Below are positions 21,049 through 34,504 of a DNA stretch of 64,000 nt, in pieces; position 1 is the first letter of the stretch; each line of letters begins with the position of its first letter. The notes under the pieces were generated by a model that searched no databases, had not been told where the DNA came from, and worked only from the letters and a program-made list of their open reading frames with translations. Source of the DNA: Climacium dendroides. Its lineage: Eukaryota; Streptophyta; Bryopsida; Hypnales; Climaciaceae. Both the position numbers and the translations under genes were made by a program. The stretch covers positions 21,619,345 to 21,683,344 of the forward strand of contig OX467089.1 in NCBI GenBank assembly GCA_950106755.1, written 5' to 3'.

Positions 21049-21898
21049 ATCTATGAATTTTGAATCATTTGGAATGAAAATGCAAAAGCTATGGCCAAAA
21101 AAAATCAGTACACCAATATGACACAAAATAGGACTCGTGTTTCTTGGAATCACCTTGATAAGCCTTGCCTCACACTAAAGAAATACACTCTACAAGAAAC
21201 TTAAAAACTAGATAAGAGGAATTGTAAAATTTATTTTATTCAAATAATATAAAATGTGCATTATGTACAAAGTAAAGTAGTTTCACACTAAATATCTTCT
21301 CTAAGAATTTGCACTAATTTCTAAATTATGCAAATTTGCAATGCACTTTCATATAGATGTCAAACAAAACATTAAAAAATCTCTTGACGTTTGTATAGAT
21401 CTTCAAAAGTTTTCTATTGATCCTCCAATGTTCAAGCCAATGTTTTGCATAAATCTCCTAATGATTAGCATTACCTCCTAATGACCTTTTTTTTCAAAAA
21501 TTAATTTTGGACCCATTGAAAGTTCAAAAGTAGTCAAAATAATTTAAAAATTCAACATACTAAATCAAGGTATTCACTAGGAATGTTGAAGCATATTTTT
21601 TGAAATACTATCTAGAATATTCTCAATTGATAGAATTTTTTTAAGTGAAAATACAATTTCATACACCAAGCTATATACTATTTGTTCAAATCTAGAATGT
21701 GCATTTCTTACTAAGTGCTTGCTCTAGGCATTCACATTAGTTTTTAAATATCCAAATTTGTAATAAAGTGTAGTCTATATATTTACTCTTTATTTCAATT
21801 ATTGTAATATTCAAACATAGTTCATTTAGTGACATGCAAAGGTTCCCAATAAATAAATCACATTTCATCTACATTTATACAAATTAGTACAAAGGATC

Positions 21899-22051
21899 CA
21901 TGGTTGTCATACTGGACAAGTTACTATTCATTTCTTGTCCTGTAGGACGAGTTACTATTCATCAAATGTACCTCTCAAGTACATTTGATGAATAGTAACT
22001 CGTCTTACATGACGAAAAATGAATAGTAACTTGTCCAGTATGACAACCATG
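21899..22051. mobile_element. 153-bp palindromic (hairpin) element, arm A copy
   Basis: Two ~73-base arms, differing at only a few positions, flank a 7-base loop (CTCTCAA). The ends are CATGGTTGTCATACTGGACA and its complement. It is bounded by a perfect 8-bp direct repeat AAAGGATC (21891-21898 and 22052-22059). Copy C has a single AAAGGGTC at the homologous place (near 49688) with no insert, which confirms the boundaries. An 8-bp duplication is typical of hAT elements, but an almost complete hairpin with no unique interior is unusual. Confidence 0.93.
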
Positions 22052-25000
22052 AAAGGATCTTGTACCATTCAAACTCTTCTACTAATAAATTGAATAAACT
22101 CGAGTGCTTTCAATGACAAGCAATTCAAATTTTACATTGTTTCAAACTTTAATGTCTAAAAATCTATACATTTGTGTATATGAATTTGTAGAATTCTAAT
22201 TTGACAATATTATAATTTGTCAACTTTTCAATACAATACTTTTGGTTTGTTTATTTGTAAATGTATAAATTTTTATATTATTTAATTTGATGATTTTCTT
22301 GATTTGAACATTTTCAAATTTATAAATATATTCCTAAGTAGATTGAAATGAAGTCAATTTCTTAATCAATTTGTTTATATTTGACTAAGCTACTAGTAAT
22401 ACAAATTGTTTCTTGAGAGTTGCATTGATGTGATTAGTTCTAAATAAAATATCAAGTTAAAAGTCAATTGGTGTGTATACTCTACAATAGTTTAAAAACT
22501 TTTACATATTTATGGCCTTATTTTTTTTGTCTAATGCTTGAATTATCATTGCAAAAACTGAAACCTTACGTGCCAAAATATACAACATTATTTAAACAAT
22601 GGTAGCAAAACATCTTTGAAGTTCACACTAAAAATCGTACCTTGTTCACCAAGAGGATGAAATCTTCTAAAACCTTTAAAGACAAGCCACTGACTACAAT
22701 TCAAACTTCAAAACCCTCCATTCCATATATCTTCACTATTAATGAATGACATTTTTCCTTTTTCTTTTCATTTTATTACACATCTTCAATCCCTCATAAA
22801 AATTTCTTGCTTTTTTGTGAAATTTTGAAATTATTGTGGAATTTAGAAGTAAGATTGTGGAAAATTCATATCAATATACAATCCTAAGCTTAAGAAATCT
22901 AAAAATTTGAAAGTTAGGTGCATATAATTAGACTTTGAAATGCCATGGTGCATACTAAATTTCCATGTCATTCTATTCGTGGTTGTAAACTTTTGACTCC
23001 AAACAACCATAATTTACATATTTTCAAGAAGCATCCAATGTATTCAATTGAATAGAAAGTAGGATTAGAAACCCTTGTTTTGATTGTATTTCTAAAAAAT
23101 CATATTCTTGGCCTTGAAACCAAAGTTTGGGAACTAAAAAGTAATAGTGTCGTGGTACATTGTATGGGTATTCTATTATTTTGAGACAAAACTTCAAATA
23201 AAACATAATAAAAATGTCAAAAATGTAAATCAATCATGTGAATATTTTGTTACATTTATAAAACAAGATGAAAAATCATCAATTCTATGTTGTGAATTTT
23301 TTGTTTCTGTCATCTTTCTAGTATTATATCACCAATTGCACATGCATTCATAGAATAATAAATAAGCCTTTTGCATATAAGTCAACCCAAAAGTTTGAAG
23401 TGCATCTTCATTCATATATTTATATGTGGAAGGTGTATTGTACTTATGAGTCCAATAAAGAATTAAATTCAATAAGAGAACACTACAACATATAAATCTA
23501 TTTACAATACATATAAAAATGACATTTTCATGATGTCCAAATAGACTACATATTTAATTTTGTTACTAAATACAAAAGTAGGATTGGACTTACAAGTTCT
23601 TATCGTGAATATTCAACAAAAGACTACAACATTTACACCAAAGTTTTATATTAAATTCATGTTTATATGGTAGAAGGAACTATGCACTATGTTCTTTTGT
23701 GAAATCTAGGTATATATAATAAATGCTAATGATAACAATTTTCATCAATGCAGCACAAACATTCATCAAGATAGTATCCAACAAATTGTAGTAATTCACT
23801 ACACAAATCTCATATCACAATGACATTTGTATTATGGATTACTACAATATGAGGAATGCTATCGTGGAATCCATATATGTAAATTTTAGGATACAAGTTT
23901 GCCTTGGTGGCGAAGATGTCTACAACTCCAACTTCATCAACAAAACTCTCAAAGGAAGATTCTTCGTATATGTAGTCAAATCTTATCGAGACACATAGTG
24001 CTCTTGGAAATAATATGCACGCAAAGAATGTCCTAGCTCATTTTATGACATTTGATATCAAGTAAAGTGGTGCACCACTAAAACAAGGGAGAGAAATGAG
24101 ATGATATGTTGGAAAAAATAGTTTGATTTATACTATTAAAAACTCTAAAGGCTGTTGGGTTGTGAAAGACACACAAACACCAAACGATGTATCCCTTGAT
24201 CACCCAAACGATGCTTTGAATAGACATGCCTACTGTGATCTTTGTACTTACTATGAACAAAAGTTGTATTGTCTAATGTAGTGGATGAAAATCATTAGTA
24301 TTTTATAAAAATTTGATTACATCTATTCACGAGGCACCGTTTGGCTTTATGAAATTTACAAAATTACTATTTTTAAAGTGATCTACTATCCATACATGAT
24401 GTCATACCACTCAAAGGTTTGTATGATTGGAATTACATATTGATATATATATTGATGCATATTTGTATATTGTATATGATACATTAAAATACCTATCTAC
24501 AATAAATAGTGTAGATGGTAATTGCGGCTACCCATATTGCCATTTACAAATACCCTTTTGTGTTTAACTTCAATGAACACGTTGATTGAATGTTTCCATG
24601 ACCTTTTAAGATCCTATTGTACTTGTTCAAGTCTTCTTGATGTTCATTATGTACTAGGACAAAGTCCATTGGGATGCCATAAAACTAAGAGATTCAATCA
24701 AGGTGTGACATTTTGTCAACCAGATGTTTGAATGTCATAGGGTTGATTAGGAATGAATGAATGAAAAATCTTGCGGATGAGAATATAACGGATGAAATCA
24801 TAACACAATTTGCACTTAATGTAATAGAAGAGATAAGAGATGCCCTTTTATAATGCCTTCTATTCTTTGAGTCTTTGGGTAGGCTTGCATTGAGTATTCC
24901 AAGGGACATAATTCTTGATTGTCATTTATGGGAATCAAATCTTTTTCAATTGTTGATTAGGGATTCTTCAATCATAATACGATGAAGATTCCATAGTTTA

Positions 25001-27829
25001 TACAATTGGATATTCCCGAGTCTTCGTGTGCAAAGTTTTGTAAGGGTCCTAGCAAGTGTCTCTGACTAAGGGATAACAAAATAGAGCTCATGAATCTATA
25101 CATGTATGAGCCATTAAATATACAACTTTAGTAAACTTTGAAGTGTCTAGGCTTGTGTAAGCACAATAGATTCACATTTGGCCCATGTAAGTACAAGGGT
25201 GTCAAGGGTGTCATATTATAATAAGAAAAGACAAATTCACATCTAGAATCTTTTATTTATTGAACAATTTTATTTTTCATTGTTTTTAGGTAAGAAGTAC
25301 GATTTTGGATGTCTATGATTTTTAGTACTCACAAACAATAAGCTTGGTATTAGCAAATGTGCATATGCTTTTCAATTCCATGTAGGCTTTGATGATAAAT
25401 GATGAAAGGCAACATGCTTGACCCAAATTTAACTTTAGGCTAAATTTTGCCACAATCCATCACCACATTGTCACCAAGGTCAAAATTAGTGCTAAATGAC
25501 ACTTGTTATGATTTGTTTGAATTAGAGAAGGTGAATGAAACTCTACAATGAACTAAATTTGGAGCTCACATTACCACGTCATTGCATTACAAGCAATTTC
25601 TAAAGCTTTTACTATGAATATGCAGATAGTAAGCAAAGCTTTGGGTTTGATACACGATGATGATATGAGGAAAAATATAAAATTAGGTTATCCTAATGGT
25701 ATACTTGTCGTAGCACAACTCAGAGAATTTGCCTTTGAAATTTCGAAGTGTTACTTCACAACACTACATAGGCGAGCCTCTATGTTTCTTCTATTATTCA
25801 TTAGGGTTATTCAAATTTTTTTCACCCCATTTCCAAACTTTTTATCTCAATAGTTGGTTGCATCACCCTAGTGGCCTAGTCACATGCCACTTTCACCCTA
25901 TAGTTCACCACAATTGCCACCACATTCATTGGATTGGCCATGGTGATCACCCCATTCAATTGTGTGTCATGTTCACCTTGTTTAACATTGATGCTCGTAG
26001 ATTGTCACTTAGTATTGATGAGTAGCTGAGAGCAAATGAGAGTCAACATCGACGCATCTAATTATACATCATGAGCACATTTTGAATTACAATCACCATC
26101 TTCTGACACAAGTGAACACTTCTTTCTTGAATCCATTTTCTATGCTCCACACACTAAAAAGGGATGTCACACCTTGTTCATATAGAAGGGCTTTCCATTG
26201 GTTCCTCTTTTATCTCTCAAACTTCTCATTCTTCATAGAAATTTGTTTGTTAGAGAAGGCATTAGGGAAAAAATGGACCCTCAAAGGAGCTGCTTCGTAG
26301 TGTAAAGCATTTGGCGGGAAATTTTTTTACCTACTCTCTCACTGGAGTAACTATTGAGAGATTAGCCACTATATGAAATAAATGCAGTCCAAAATTTCAT
26401 CCTAAAAATGGGAACCCTCAATGCAATTCGACATCTATCCTACTTCAGGTCGATCTGTCTCGACTTGTCAACTGAATTGGTTTCCTTGTTTGGTGTGAAG
26501 CTTGGCTCCTTCTTCGGACTTGAAGCATGCTTGTTCCTCTGGTGTAAAGCGTGGCTCCTTCCAACCTTACTTTCCAATTAAAGCTCAACGCTTTTAAAGA
26601 TACGTGAATCAAAGCTAATTGAACTTGTGGCTCAAACTAGAAATAGAGATTGGTTACAGGGAAGTTGAGTTACTTTGAGTCTAGGTGGTTGCACTCATGC
26701 CACCATGGACCTTTTTTTCCCTCTTCTTTTTCCAAACTTAGTTATGTCATAGTAAAAAAACTTGCAGCCCCTTTGAGGGTTCATATTCCTCCTAATGTGT
26801 GACTATCCTACATAATTTTTAATTAACATTGGTTTACAATTATGCGAATCAAATATTGGTAGGGAAAGTCGTTGTGATGTTGTTTACTTCAATTGAATCA
26901 ACCCTGTCTACATCAAATTTCTACAAAACAAAGCATACAAAATTTCATTGAAATGGCAAAAAAGCACGTATGGTAGAACCACCCATTTCCAACCAAGGAT
27001 CCTTATCCAACTTAATAGAATGCATCTATTTGCAACCAAAGTTGGAACAAATTTCTAGCCAAAGCATGGAATGTTTTTTTTCTCATTTTCAAGGCTAGAA
27101 CTAATAAGATTGTGACACATGTCTTGAAGCAGTGAGCAAGAAAGTAAAAACTAAGAGGTAACGAGCGGTAAAGTAGTTCTTGAATGATCGGAATTGGAAG
27201 ACTCTATACGTTTAGTATCAATGCATAAAATTATAGAAAAATTTGAAATCCCTATGATTTCTATCTTCCTACATGACAAAAAATTTACACTATCTTATAT
27301 CATTCCAGAACATGTGCAAAATTGCTTTAGTAGTCCACTATGGGTGGATCTACCATAATCAAACTATTGTTGGCAAACCATTAATAACCTAATAAGAAAA
27401 AAAAATCATGGACATCCCTTTGTCTTTGACATTCCAATGCCCTTAACCATTAAAGTTCTTTCCAATTTAGAGGCCCATAACTACTTCAAAATAGTAGTCT
27501 CCAAAGCAAGGCTAGGACCTTTATCTTTGTTTATTTTTTAGCAAATTCAACTATAGTATCCTTTTGTTAACTTGTTAGAGTTCACCCTCCTAAAATTTTG
27601 CAATAAAAAACCTTATCACGATACTTAGGTTTCCAAAAAAAAATTTCAACTCTTCTCAAATGGTTTGATTTCATCTTTCAAACATTTTACTCAAAAATAT
27701 GTAAACCCTACAACTTGCAACTCTTCATAATATGTTGAAGGAATAAATTGAAAATGCATATAAAGAATATCAATTTTTTTTTTAATATTCATGTTTGAAA
27801 AAAAATAGTAAGTAGTAAGAAGTAGAGAA

Positions 27830-28620
27830 TGATTCCAAATACTTGTTTGTTAACCTCTAAAGCACGAAATTGCATTATTTGGCAACATAGCAATTTTAGG
27901 CAAGTCACTACAAATGAAATTTTTACTTTTTTTTTGCTGAACTTTTTACACAACATTTTTCCAAGGAGTAGCTTCAAGGCCCAATAATTTTCATAACTTT
28001 GGACTACATGGTTAAAACATTATTGCATGAAATGTCATTTTCATTTCTCGGTGGGTAGCCCGGGTAGCTCAAAAAAATTCTTTAAAAATCACTTTTCAAA
28101 AAAATATAAATTTGAAATTGATTTGCTAAATTTATATATAAATAGAAAGCTTTGAATCATTCCATTTTGATTAGTGAGATGAAAGTTATGAGGAGTTTTA
28201 TTTTGCGGGTAGGAATGGTTTTCAAAGACTCCATTCCTACCTGCAAACTAGAACTCCTCATTTCATCTCACTAATCAGAATGGAATGATTCAAAGCTTTC
28301 TATTTATATATAAATTTAGCAAATCAATTTCAAATTTATATTTTTTTGAAAAGTGATTTTTAAAGAATTTTTTTGAGCTACCCGGGCTACCCGCCGAGAA
28401 ATGAAAATGACATTTCATGCAATAATGTTTTAACCATGTAGTCCAAAGTTATGAAAATTGTTGGGACTTGAAGCTACTCCTTGGAAAAATGTTGTGTGAA
28501 AAGTTCAACAAAAATAAATAAAATTTTTGTTCATAGTGAGTTACCCAAAATCATTTTGTTGCCAGAAAACACAGTTTTTACCTTTACGGGTTAAAAATTT
28601 AGGTATGGAATTGAAAAATG
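27830..28620. repeat. ~0.8 kb palindrome inside the loop
   Basis: The centre is near 28224 with a 12-base spacer (28219-28230). The inner arms 27932-28218 and 28231-28515 are highly similar; key blocks are GGTAGCCCGGGTAGCTC versus GAGCTACCCGGGCTACC. Homology continues, weaker, out to about 27830 and 28620. It would form a strong hairpin in single-stranded DNA or RNA. Confidence 0.92.
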
Positions 28621-28779
28621 TCAATTGCAATAGTTGTAATATTGCAATAAATAGTGAACATACTATAATTTTATTTTATTTCCAAACATATTGAAAAATG
28701 AATTAACTAAAGAACTTCATAGTTCATTTTAGAGTAGAGATTCTATAACAATTTGCAAACTAAAAGTCCTCAAAACCTT

Positions 28780-29110
28780 CATCTCATTAATAAAAATAGA
28801 ATGATTCAAAGCTTTCTATGTCTAAATAAATCTAAAAAATCAATTTTAAATATTTGTTTCTTAAAAAAGATGATTTTTTTCAGTTGCTTGGAATGCCTAG
28901 ATTAACAAAATTACTATATATTGTACAATAGTTTTTAAATCATGTTGTCAAAAGCTATAAAAATTGTTGCACCTTAAAGTTACTCCACATCCACATTTTG
29001 TATGGAATTTCTAAAGAAAATAAATAGAAAAATCTGTTCTTGGTGAGCTGCCCAAAATTTTTATATACGTTGCCAAAAAATGTTGTTCGATCAATTGGTC
29101 CTTGGAGGTT
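28780..29110 (+). repeat. Diverged direct copy of the right half of the loop palindrome
   Basis: It shares GAATGATTCAAAGCTTTCTAT, then ATAAAAATTGTTG and GGTGAGCTGCCCAAAAT with the right arm at 28257-28575, in the same order and orientation. It is more diverged than the two palindrome arms are from each other. Confidence 0.75.
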
Positions 29111-32004
29111 AAACATTGCAATTTCTTTGCAAATCTCACTATAAAATAAATTTCAGACCATTGCAACCCTAATTCATCCATGCTCTTCCTCAAGATCATC
29201 AATTGAACAATTGAACAAAAGCACCAATGCAAGTACCAACACAATTGATTAACTCCTAAACGATTCGGGTAAATAAGAGGCATAAATTGACTATATCTAT
29301 ACTATCCAAAAGATTATTGGATCTTAGTTCACTAATAAAAAACTTTATTGGAATTTAAATTAAATTTTCAATTTTTTCTTATTGGAAGGACAACAATACA
29401 TGATTACATGCAATCTATTCATATTGAAGTTTTGTTATAAATGGAAATTCAGACCCCACTCTTGCAAAGTGAAGTTTTTTTTTTTAGCAAATATTTTTGC
29501 TCAAATGTCTATTTTGTATTGTAATTCTATCAAACTTTTCTACTTTATTTATCGTAGATAGGTATTTTAATGTATCATATACAATATACAAATATGCATC
29601 AATATATATATATCAATATGTAATTCCAATCATACAAACCTTTGAGTGGTATGACATCATGTATGGATAGTAGATCACTTTAAAAATAGTAATTTTGTAA
29701 ATTTCATAAAGCCAAACGGTGCCTCGTGAATAGATGTAATCAAATTTTTATAAAATACTAATGATTTTCATCCACTACATTAGACAATACAACTTTTGTT
29801 CATAGTAAGTACAAAGATCACAGTAGGCATGTCTATTCAAAGCATCGTTTGGGTGATCAAGGGATACATCGTTTGGTGTTTGTGTGTCTTTCACAACCCA
29901 ACAGCCTTTAGAGTTTTTAATAGTATAAATCAAACTATTTTTTCCAACATATCATCTCATTTCTCTCCCTTGTTTTAGTGGTGCACCACTTTACTTGATA
30001 TCAAATGTCATAAAATGAGCTAGGACATTCTTTGCGTGCATATTATTTCCAAGAGCACTATGTGTCTCGATAAGATTTGACTACATATACGAAGAATCTT
30101 CCTTTGAGAGTTTTGTTGATGAAGTTGGAGTTGTAGACATCTTCGCCACCAAGGCAAACTTGTATCCTAAAATTTACATATATGGATTCCACGATAGCAT
30201 TCCTCATATTGTAGTAATCCATAATACAAATGTCATTGTGATATGAGATTTGTGTAGTGAATTACTACAATTTGTTGGATACTATCTTGATGAATGTTTG
30301 TGCTGCATTGATGAAAATTGTTATCATTAGCATTTATTATATATACCTAGATTTCACAAAAGAACATAGTGCATAGTTCCTTCTACCATATAAACATGAA
30401 TTTAATATAAAACTTTGGTGTAAATGTTGTAGTCTTTTGTTGAATATTCACGATAAGAACTTGTAAGTCCAATCCTACTTTTGTATTTAGTAACAAAATT
30501 AAATATGTAGTCTATTTGGACATCATGAAAATGTCATTTTTATATGTATTGTAAATAGATTTATATGTTGTAGTGTTCTCTTATTGAATTTAATTCTTTA
30601 TTGGACTCATAAGTACAATACACCTTCCACATATAAATATATGAATGAAGATGCACTTCAAACTTTTGGGTTGACTTATATGCAAAAGGCTTATTTATTA
30701 TTCTATGAATGCATGTGCAATTGGTGATATAACACTAGAAAGATGACAGAAACAAAAAATTCACAACATAGAATTGATGATTTTTCATCTTGTTTTATAA
30801 ATGTAACAAAATATTCACATGATTGATTTACATTTTTGACATTTTTATTATGTTTTATTTGAAGTTTTGTCTCAAAATAATAGAATACCCATACAATGTA
30901 CCACGACACTATTACTTTTTAGTTCCCAAACTTTGGTTTCAAGGCCAAGAATATGATTTTTTAGAAATACAATCAAAACAAGGGTTTCTAATCCTACTTT
31001 CTATTCAATTGAATACATTGGATGCTTCTTGAAAATATGTAAATTATGGTTGTTTGGAGTCAAAAGTTTACAACCACGAATAGAATGACATGGAAATTTA
31101 GTATGCACCATGGCATTTCAAAGTCTAATTATATGCACCTAACTTTCAAATTTTTAGATTTCTTAAGCTTAGGATTGTATATTGATATGAATTTTCCACA
31201 ATCTTACTTCTAAATTCCACAATAATTTCAAAATTTCACAAAAAAGCAAGAAATTTTTATGAGGGATTGAAGATGTGTAATAAAATGAAAAGAAAAAGGA
31301 AAAATGTCATTCATTAATAGTGAAGATATATGGAATGGAGGGTCTTGAAGTTTGAATTGTAGTCAGTGGCTTGTCTTTAAAGGTTTTAGAAGATTTCATC
31401 CTCTTGGTGAACAAGGTACGATTTTTAGTGTGAACTTCAAAGATGTTTTGCTACCATTGTTTAAATAATGTTGTATATTTTGGCACGTAAGGTTTCAGTT
31501 TTTGCAATGATAATTCAAGCATTAGACAAAAAAAATAAGGCCATAAATATGTAAAAGTTTTTAAACTATTGTAGAGTATACACACCAATTGACTTTTAAC
31601 TTGATATTTTATTTAGAACTAATCACATCAATGCAACTCTCAAGAAACAATTTGTATTACTAGTAGCTTAGTCAAATATAAACAAATTGATTAAGAAATT
31701 GACTTCATTTCAATCTACTTAGGAATATATTTATAAATTTGAAAATGTTCAAATCAAGAAAATCATCAAATTAAATAATATAAAAATTTATACATTTACA
31801 AATAAACAAACCAAAAGTATTGTATTGAAAAGTTGACAAATTATAATATTGTCAAATTAGAATTCTACAAATTCATATACACAAATGTATAGATTTTTAG
31901 ACATTAAAGTTTGAAACAATGTAAAATTTGAATTGCTTGTCATTGAAAGCACTCGAGTTTATTCAATTTATTAGTAGAAGAGTTTGAATGGTACAAGATC
32001 CTTT

Positions 32005-32157
32005 CATGGTTGTCATACTGGACAAGTTACTATTCATTTTTCGTCATGTAAGACGAGTTACTATTCATCAAATGTACTTGAGAGGTACATTTGATGAATA
32101 GTAACTCGTCCTACAGGACAAGAAATGAATAGTAACTTGTCCAGTATGACAACCATG
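32005..32157. mobile_element. 153-bp palindromic (hairpin) element, arm B copy
   Basis: Same element as at 21899-22051, here inverted with its arm. The 8-bp target duplication reads GATCCTTT on this strand (31997-32004 and 32158-32165). Its presence in both arms shows it inserted before they separated or was copied by gene conversion. Confidence 0.93.
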
Positions 32158-34504
32158 GATCCTTTGTACTAATTTGTATAAATGTAGATGAAATGTGATT
32201 TATTTATTGGGAACCTTTGCGTGTGACTAAATGAACTATGTTTGAATATTACAATAATTGAAATAAAGAGTAAATATATAGACTACACTTTATTACAAAT
32301 TTGGATATTTAAAAACTAATGTGAATGCCTAGAGCAAGCACTTAGTAAGAAATGCACATTCTAGATTTGAACAAATAGTATATAGCTTGGGTATAAAATA
32401 GTATCCAAATTCTAAAATGTTTTTAAAATTTAGAATTTTTTAGAGTATATTTTTAGATATATTCTTTAAGTGTCCTTTTTAGTAAAATTTTAAGGACTAC
32501 TTTTGAACTGCTTCACTTTGTAAATGTTCTTTTTTTAATATTTTATAAGTTAATTAGATTCTATAGTTTTCACGTCTCATCTTGTTTTTAAATTTTTTTT
32601 GTATAGCATCTTCTTTTAGTGCAAGTTACGGCTATCCTCTAAAGTTCTTTGGATGTTTTTGAGAAGAAAACTTACTACAAAATAATACATGTTGCTAGGG
32701 GTTAAAATTTTTGATGTCTTTTGCAACTCTTTAACTATATTATTTTGTATCTAATTTTAATGTCTATTTTTTCTACCATTTTTAGAGCTTAATTTTTTAG
32801 CAGCTAAAAAAACATAATGTTAGAATATAATTTAATAATTTTTTTCAATTGTTTGGAAAGGACAAAAGGTGTAGTTTCAACTCTAAAATTAAATTTTGTT
32901 TTTTCGTTGCTTAAGAAATTTGATACCATGTTAGAAATTTGATTTCCTAATCTTCTTTTGCAAAGTAATCATTGCTTGGAAAGGATGTCTAAGATTATAG
33001 AAATATCTAAGTTACAAATATATATACAAATATTGAAAGATGTTGTTTTTGGAACATAGAATTGAAACACTTCATTTCTTATGGTAGAAATGTTGTAGAA
33101 ATTTTTCTAAATCCAATTCACTTTTTTGTTTTTAAAAATTCTAAATTTTATCTATAAAACAACTCTTGTAGTTATTTTTTTTTGGAGAAGAGACATTTTA
33201 AGACTATATGTGAGATTTTTTCTACAAGTGGCAATACCCCCCCTAGAATTGCCCAATGTGGAGTGTATCGGAGGCTCTAACCTAGATTGCTTTTCAAGCA
33301 ATGACCTCCGACAAAAGAAATATTTAATTTTGAATTAAATGATTTTAAATGAAAAGGGGGAAATACCCCCAAATCCTCCTAATACATATTTTAGAAGATT
33401 ATGGTAACTTATGAGACTAAAATCCCTACACAAAAACCTCCAATGTGGATCCAAAATGGGCCAGACTAAGGTCCTAAATGAGACTAAATTTCAGCAAAAC
33501 AACCCAATTCACATGCATTGCCCCTATTTGTACTCAAACTTAGCTTTCTAAACTCAATATTAAAATGTTCACTTCTTCTTAAGCAATCAAAATGATTCCT
33601 TTTTGAATCCACTAGAGGAGTTTGGGGGGTCTAGGAGGGCCGTTTTCACCCTATTTCCTTAGTTGTAATGAATAGTGCTGAAAGGTTTAAGAAAAAAGAA
33701 CTTGATTTTGATCTTCTAAATTATCGTTACTTAGAAGAATCTATAAGATTATAGAAAAATCTAAATTGCTAATATGTATACAAATACAAAAAAGATGTTG
33801 TAGAGTTGAAGCATGGAATTGAAACATGTCATTTCCAATTGTGAAAATGTTGTAAAAAACTATCTAACTATTTAAGCCCTATTTACTTTTTTGTTTTCAA
33901 AACTTGTGAAACCTTATAGGTATTTTTTGGTGTACATTTTGTGACTATCCACAAAAACAATTAAGTAGAATGAATAAGTTTATTTCTTAAAGATATAGAA
34001 TTATTCTATAAGAAAGATTTTTTAGTTTCTTATTCCCCATAGGATTGAAGCACATTTTTGGAATAAATTGTTGAAAACTACTACATTTTAGATTATTGAG
34101 AAAAAAAATGAAAATGAAAGCTTTTTTAAGTTCAATTGCACAAATTTATACTAGACTACCATAGGAATGTTTAAATTTTTTTGGAAAACTTTGACCTTGT
34201 AGATTGAAGATTATAGTGTTTGAAGTTAAAAGGAAATTTTTTTTCCCGGCCCTATCTAACATGGTTAGCAAACTTCAACTCTTCCTATATTGAGATTTTG
34301 TACTACACATGTTTTTTTACGGTTGCATCATATATTATATGAATTAAATACCCACCAGATTTCAAAAGTAGATAGAAAATTCAAAAAAAGTTTCCTTGAT
34401 TACCAAAGATGGTTGAACTATATCAATTATATTAATTCTTGGAGAATTTTTATTTTTTATTTCATACTTCCTTGTCCCTTAATCCTTAAACAATGGAAAG
34501 AATA

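Larger units (their letters stand above)
16247..24500 (+). repeat. Arm A (left arm) of a giant inverted repeat
   Basis: Arm A is the reverse complement of 29554-36753. Anchors: TAAAGAAGCTATGATAACG (16247) matches CATAGCTTCTTTA ending at 36753; ACCTATCTAC (24491-24500) matches GTAGATAGGT (29554-29563). About 21665-24500 is nearly identical to arm B, with long stretches lacking any difference. About 16247-19220 carries scattered substitutions of a few percent. About 20130-21660 is specific to arm A, and arm A lacks ~0.7 kb present in arm B at about 33000-33680. No long open frame exists. Short open frames identical in both arms simply reflect DNA identity. Confidence 0.93.
24501..29553. other. 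Loop of the giant palindrome
   Basis: Unique sequence between arms A and B. The left edge (about 24505-25140) has a homologue at 51830-52440 and the right edge (about 29277-29430) at 52455-52600. The middle (about 25140-29275) is absent from copy C. About 27000-27250 is inversely related to 63150-63460. No transposase or other protein domain is recognisable. The open frames at 24522-24731, 25614-25853 and 26082-26300 are short and featureless. Confidence 0.6.

Noticed and set aside
21660..32390. Pairs of identical short open frames in arms A and B (for example 24078-24260 and 29796-29978)
   Set aside because: They are identical only because the DNA is. They are short, have no domain, and copy C does not preserve them consistently.
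32925..32960. TGGTATCA on the minus strand, resembling an LTR-retrotransposon primer-binding site
   Set aside because: The match stops after eight bases, and no LTR pair, polypurine tract or polyprotein is present.
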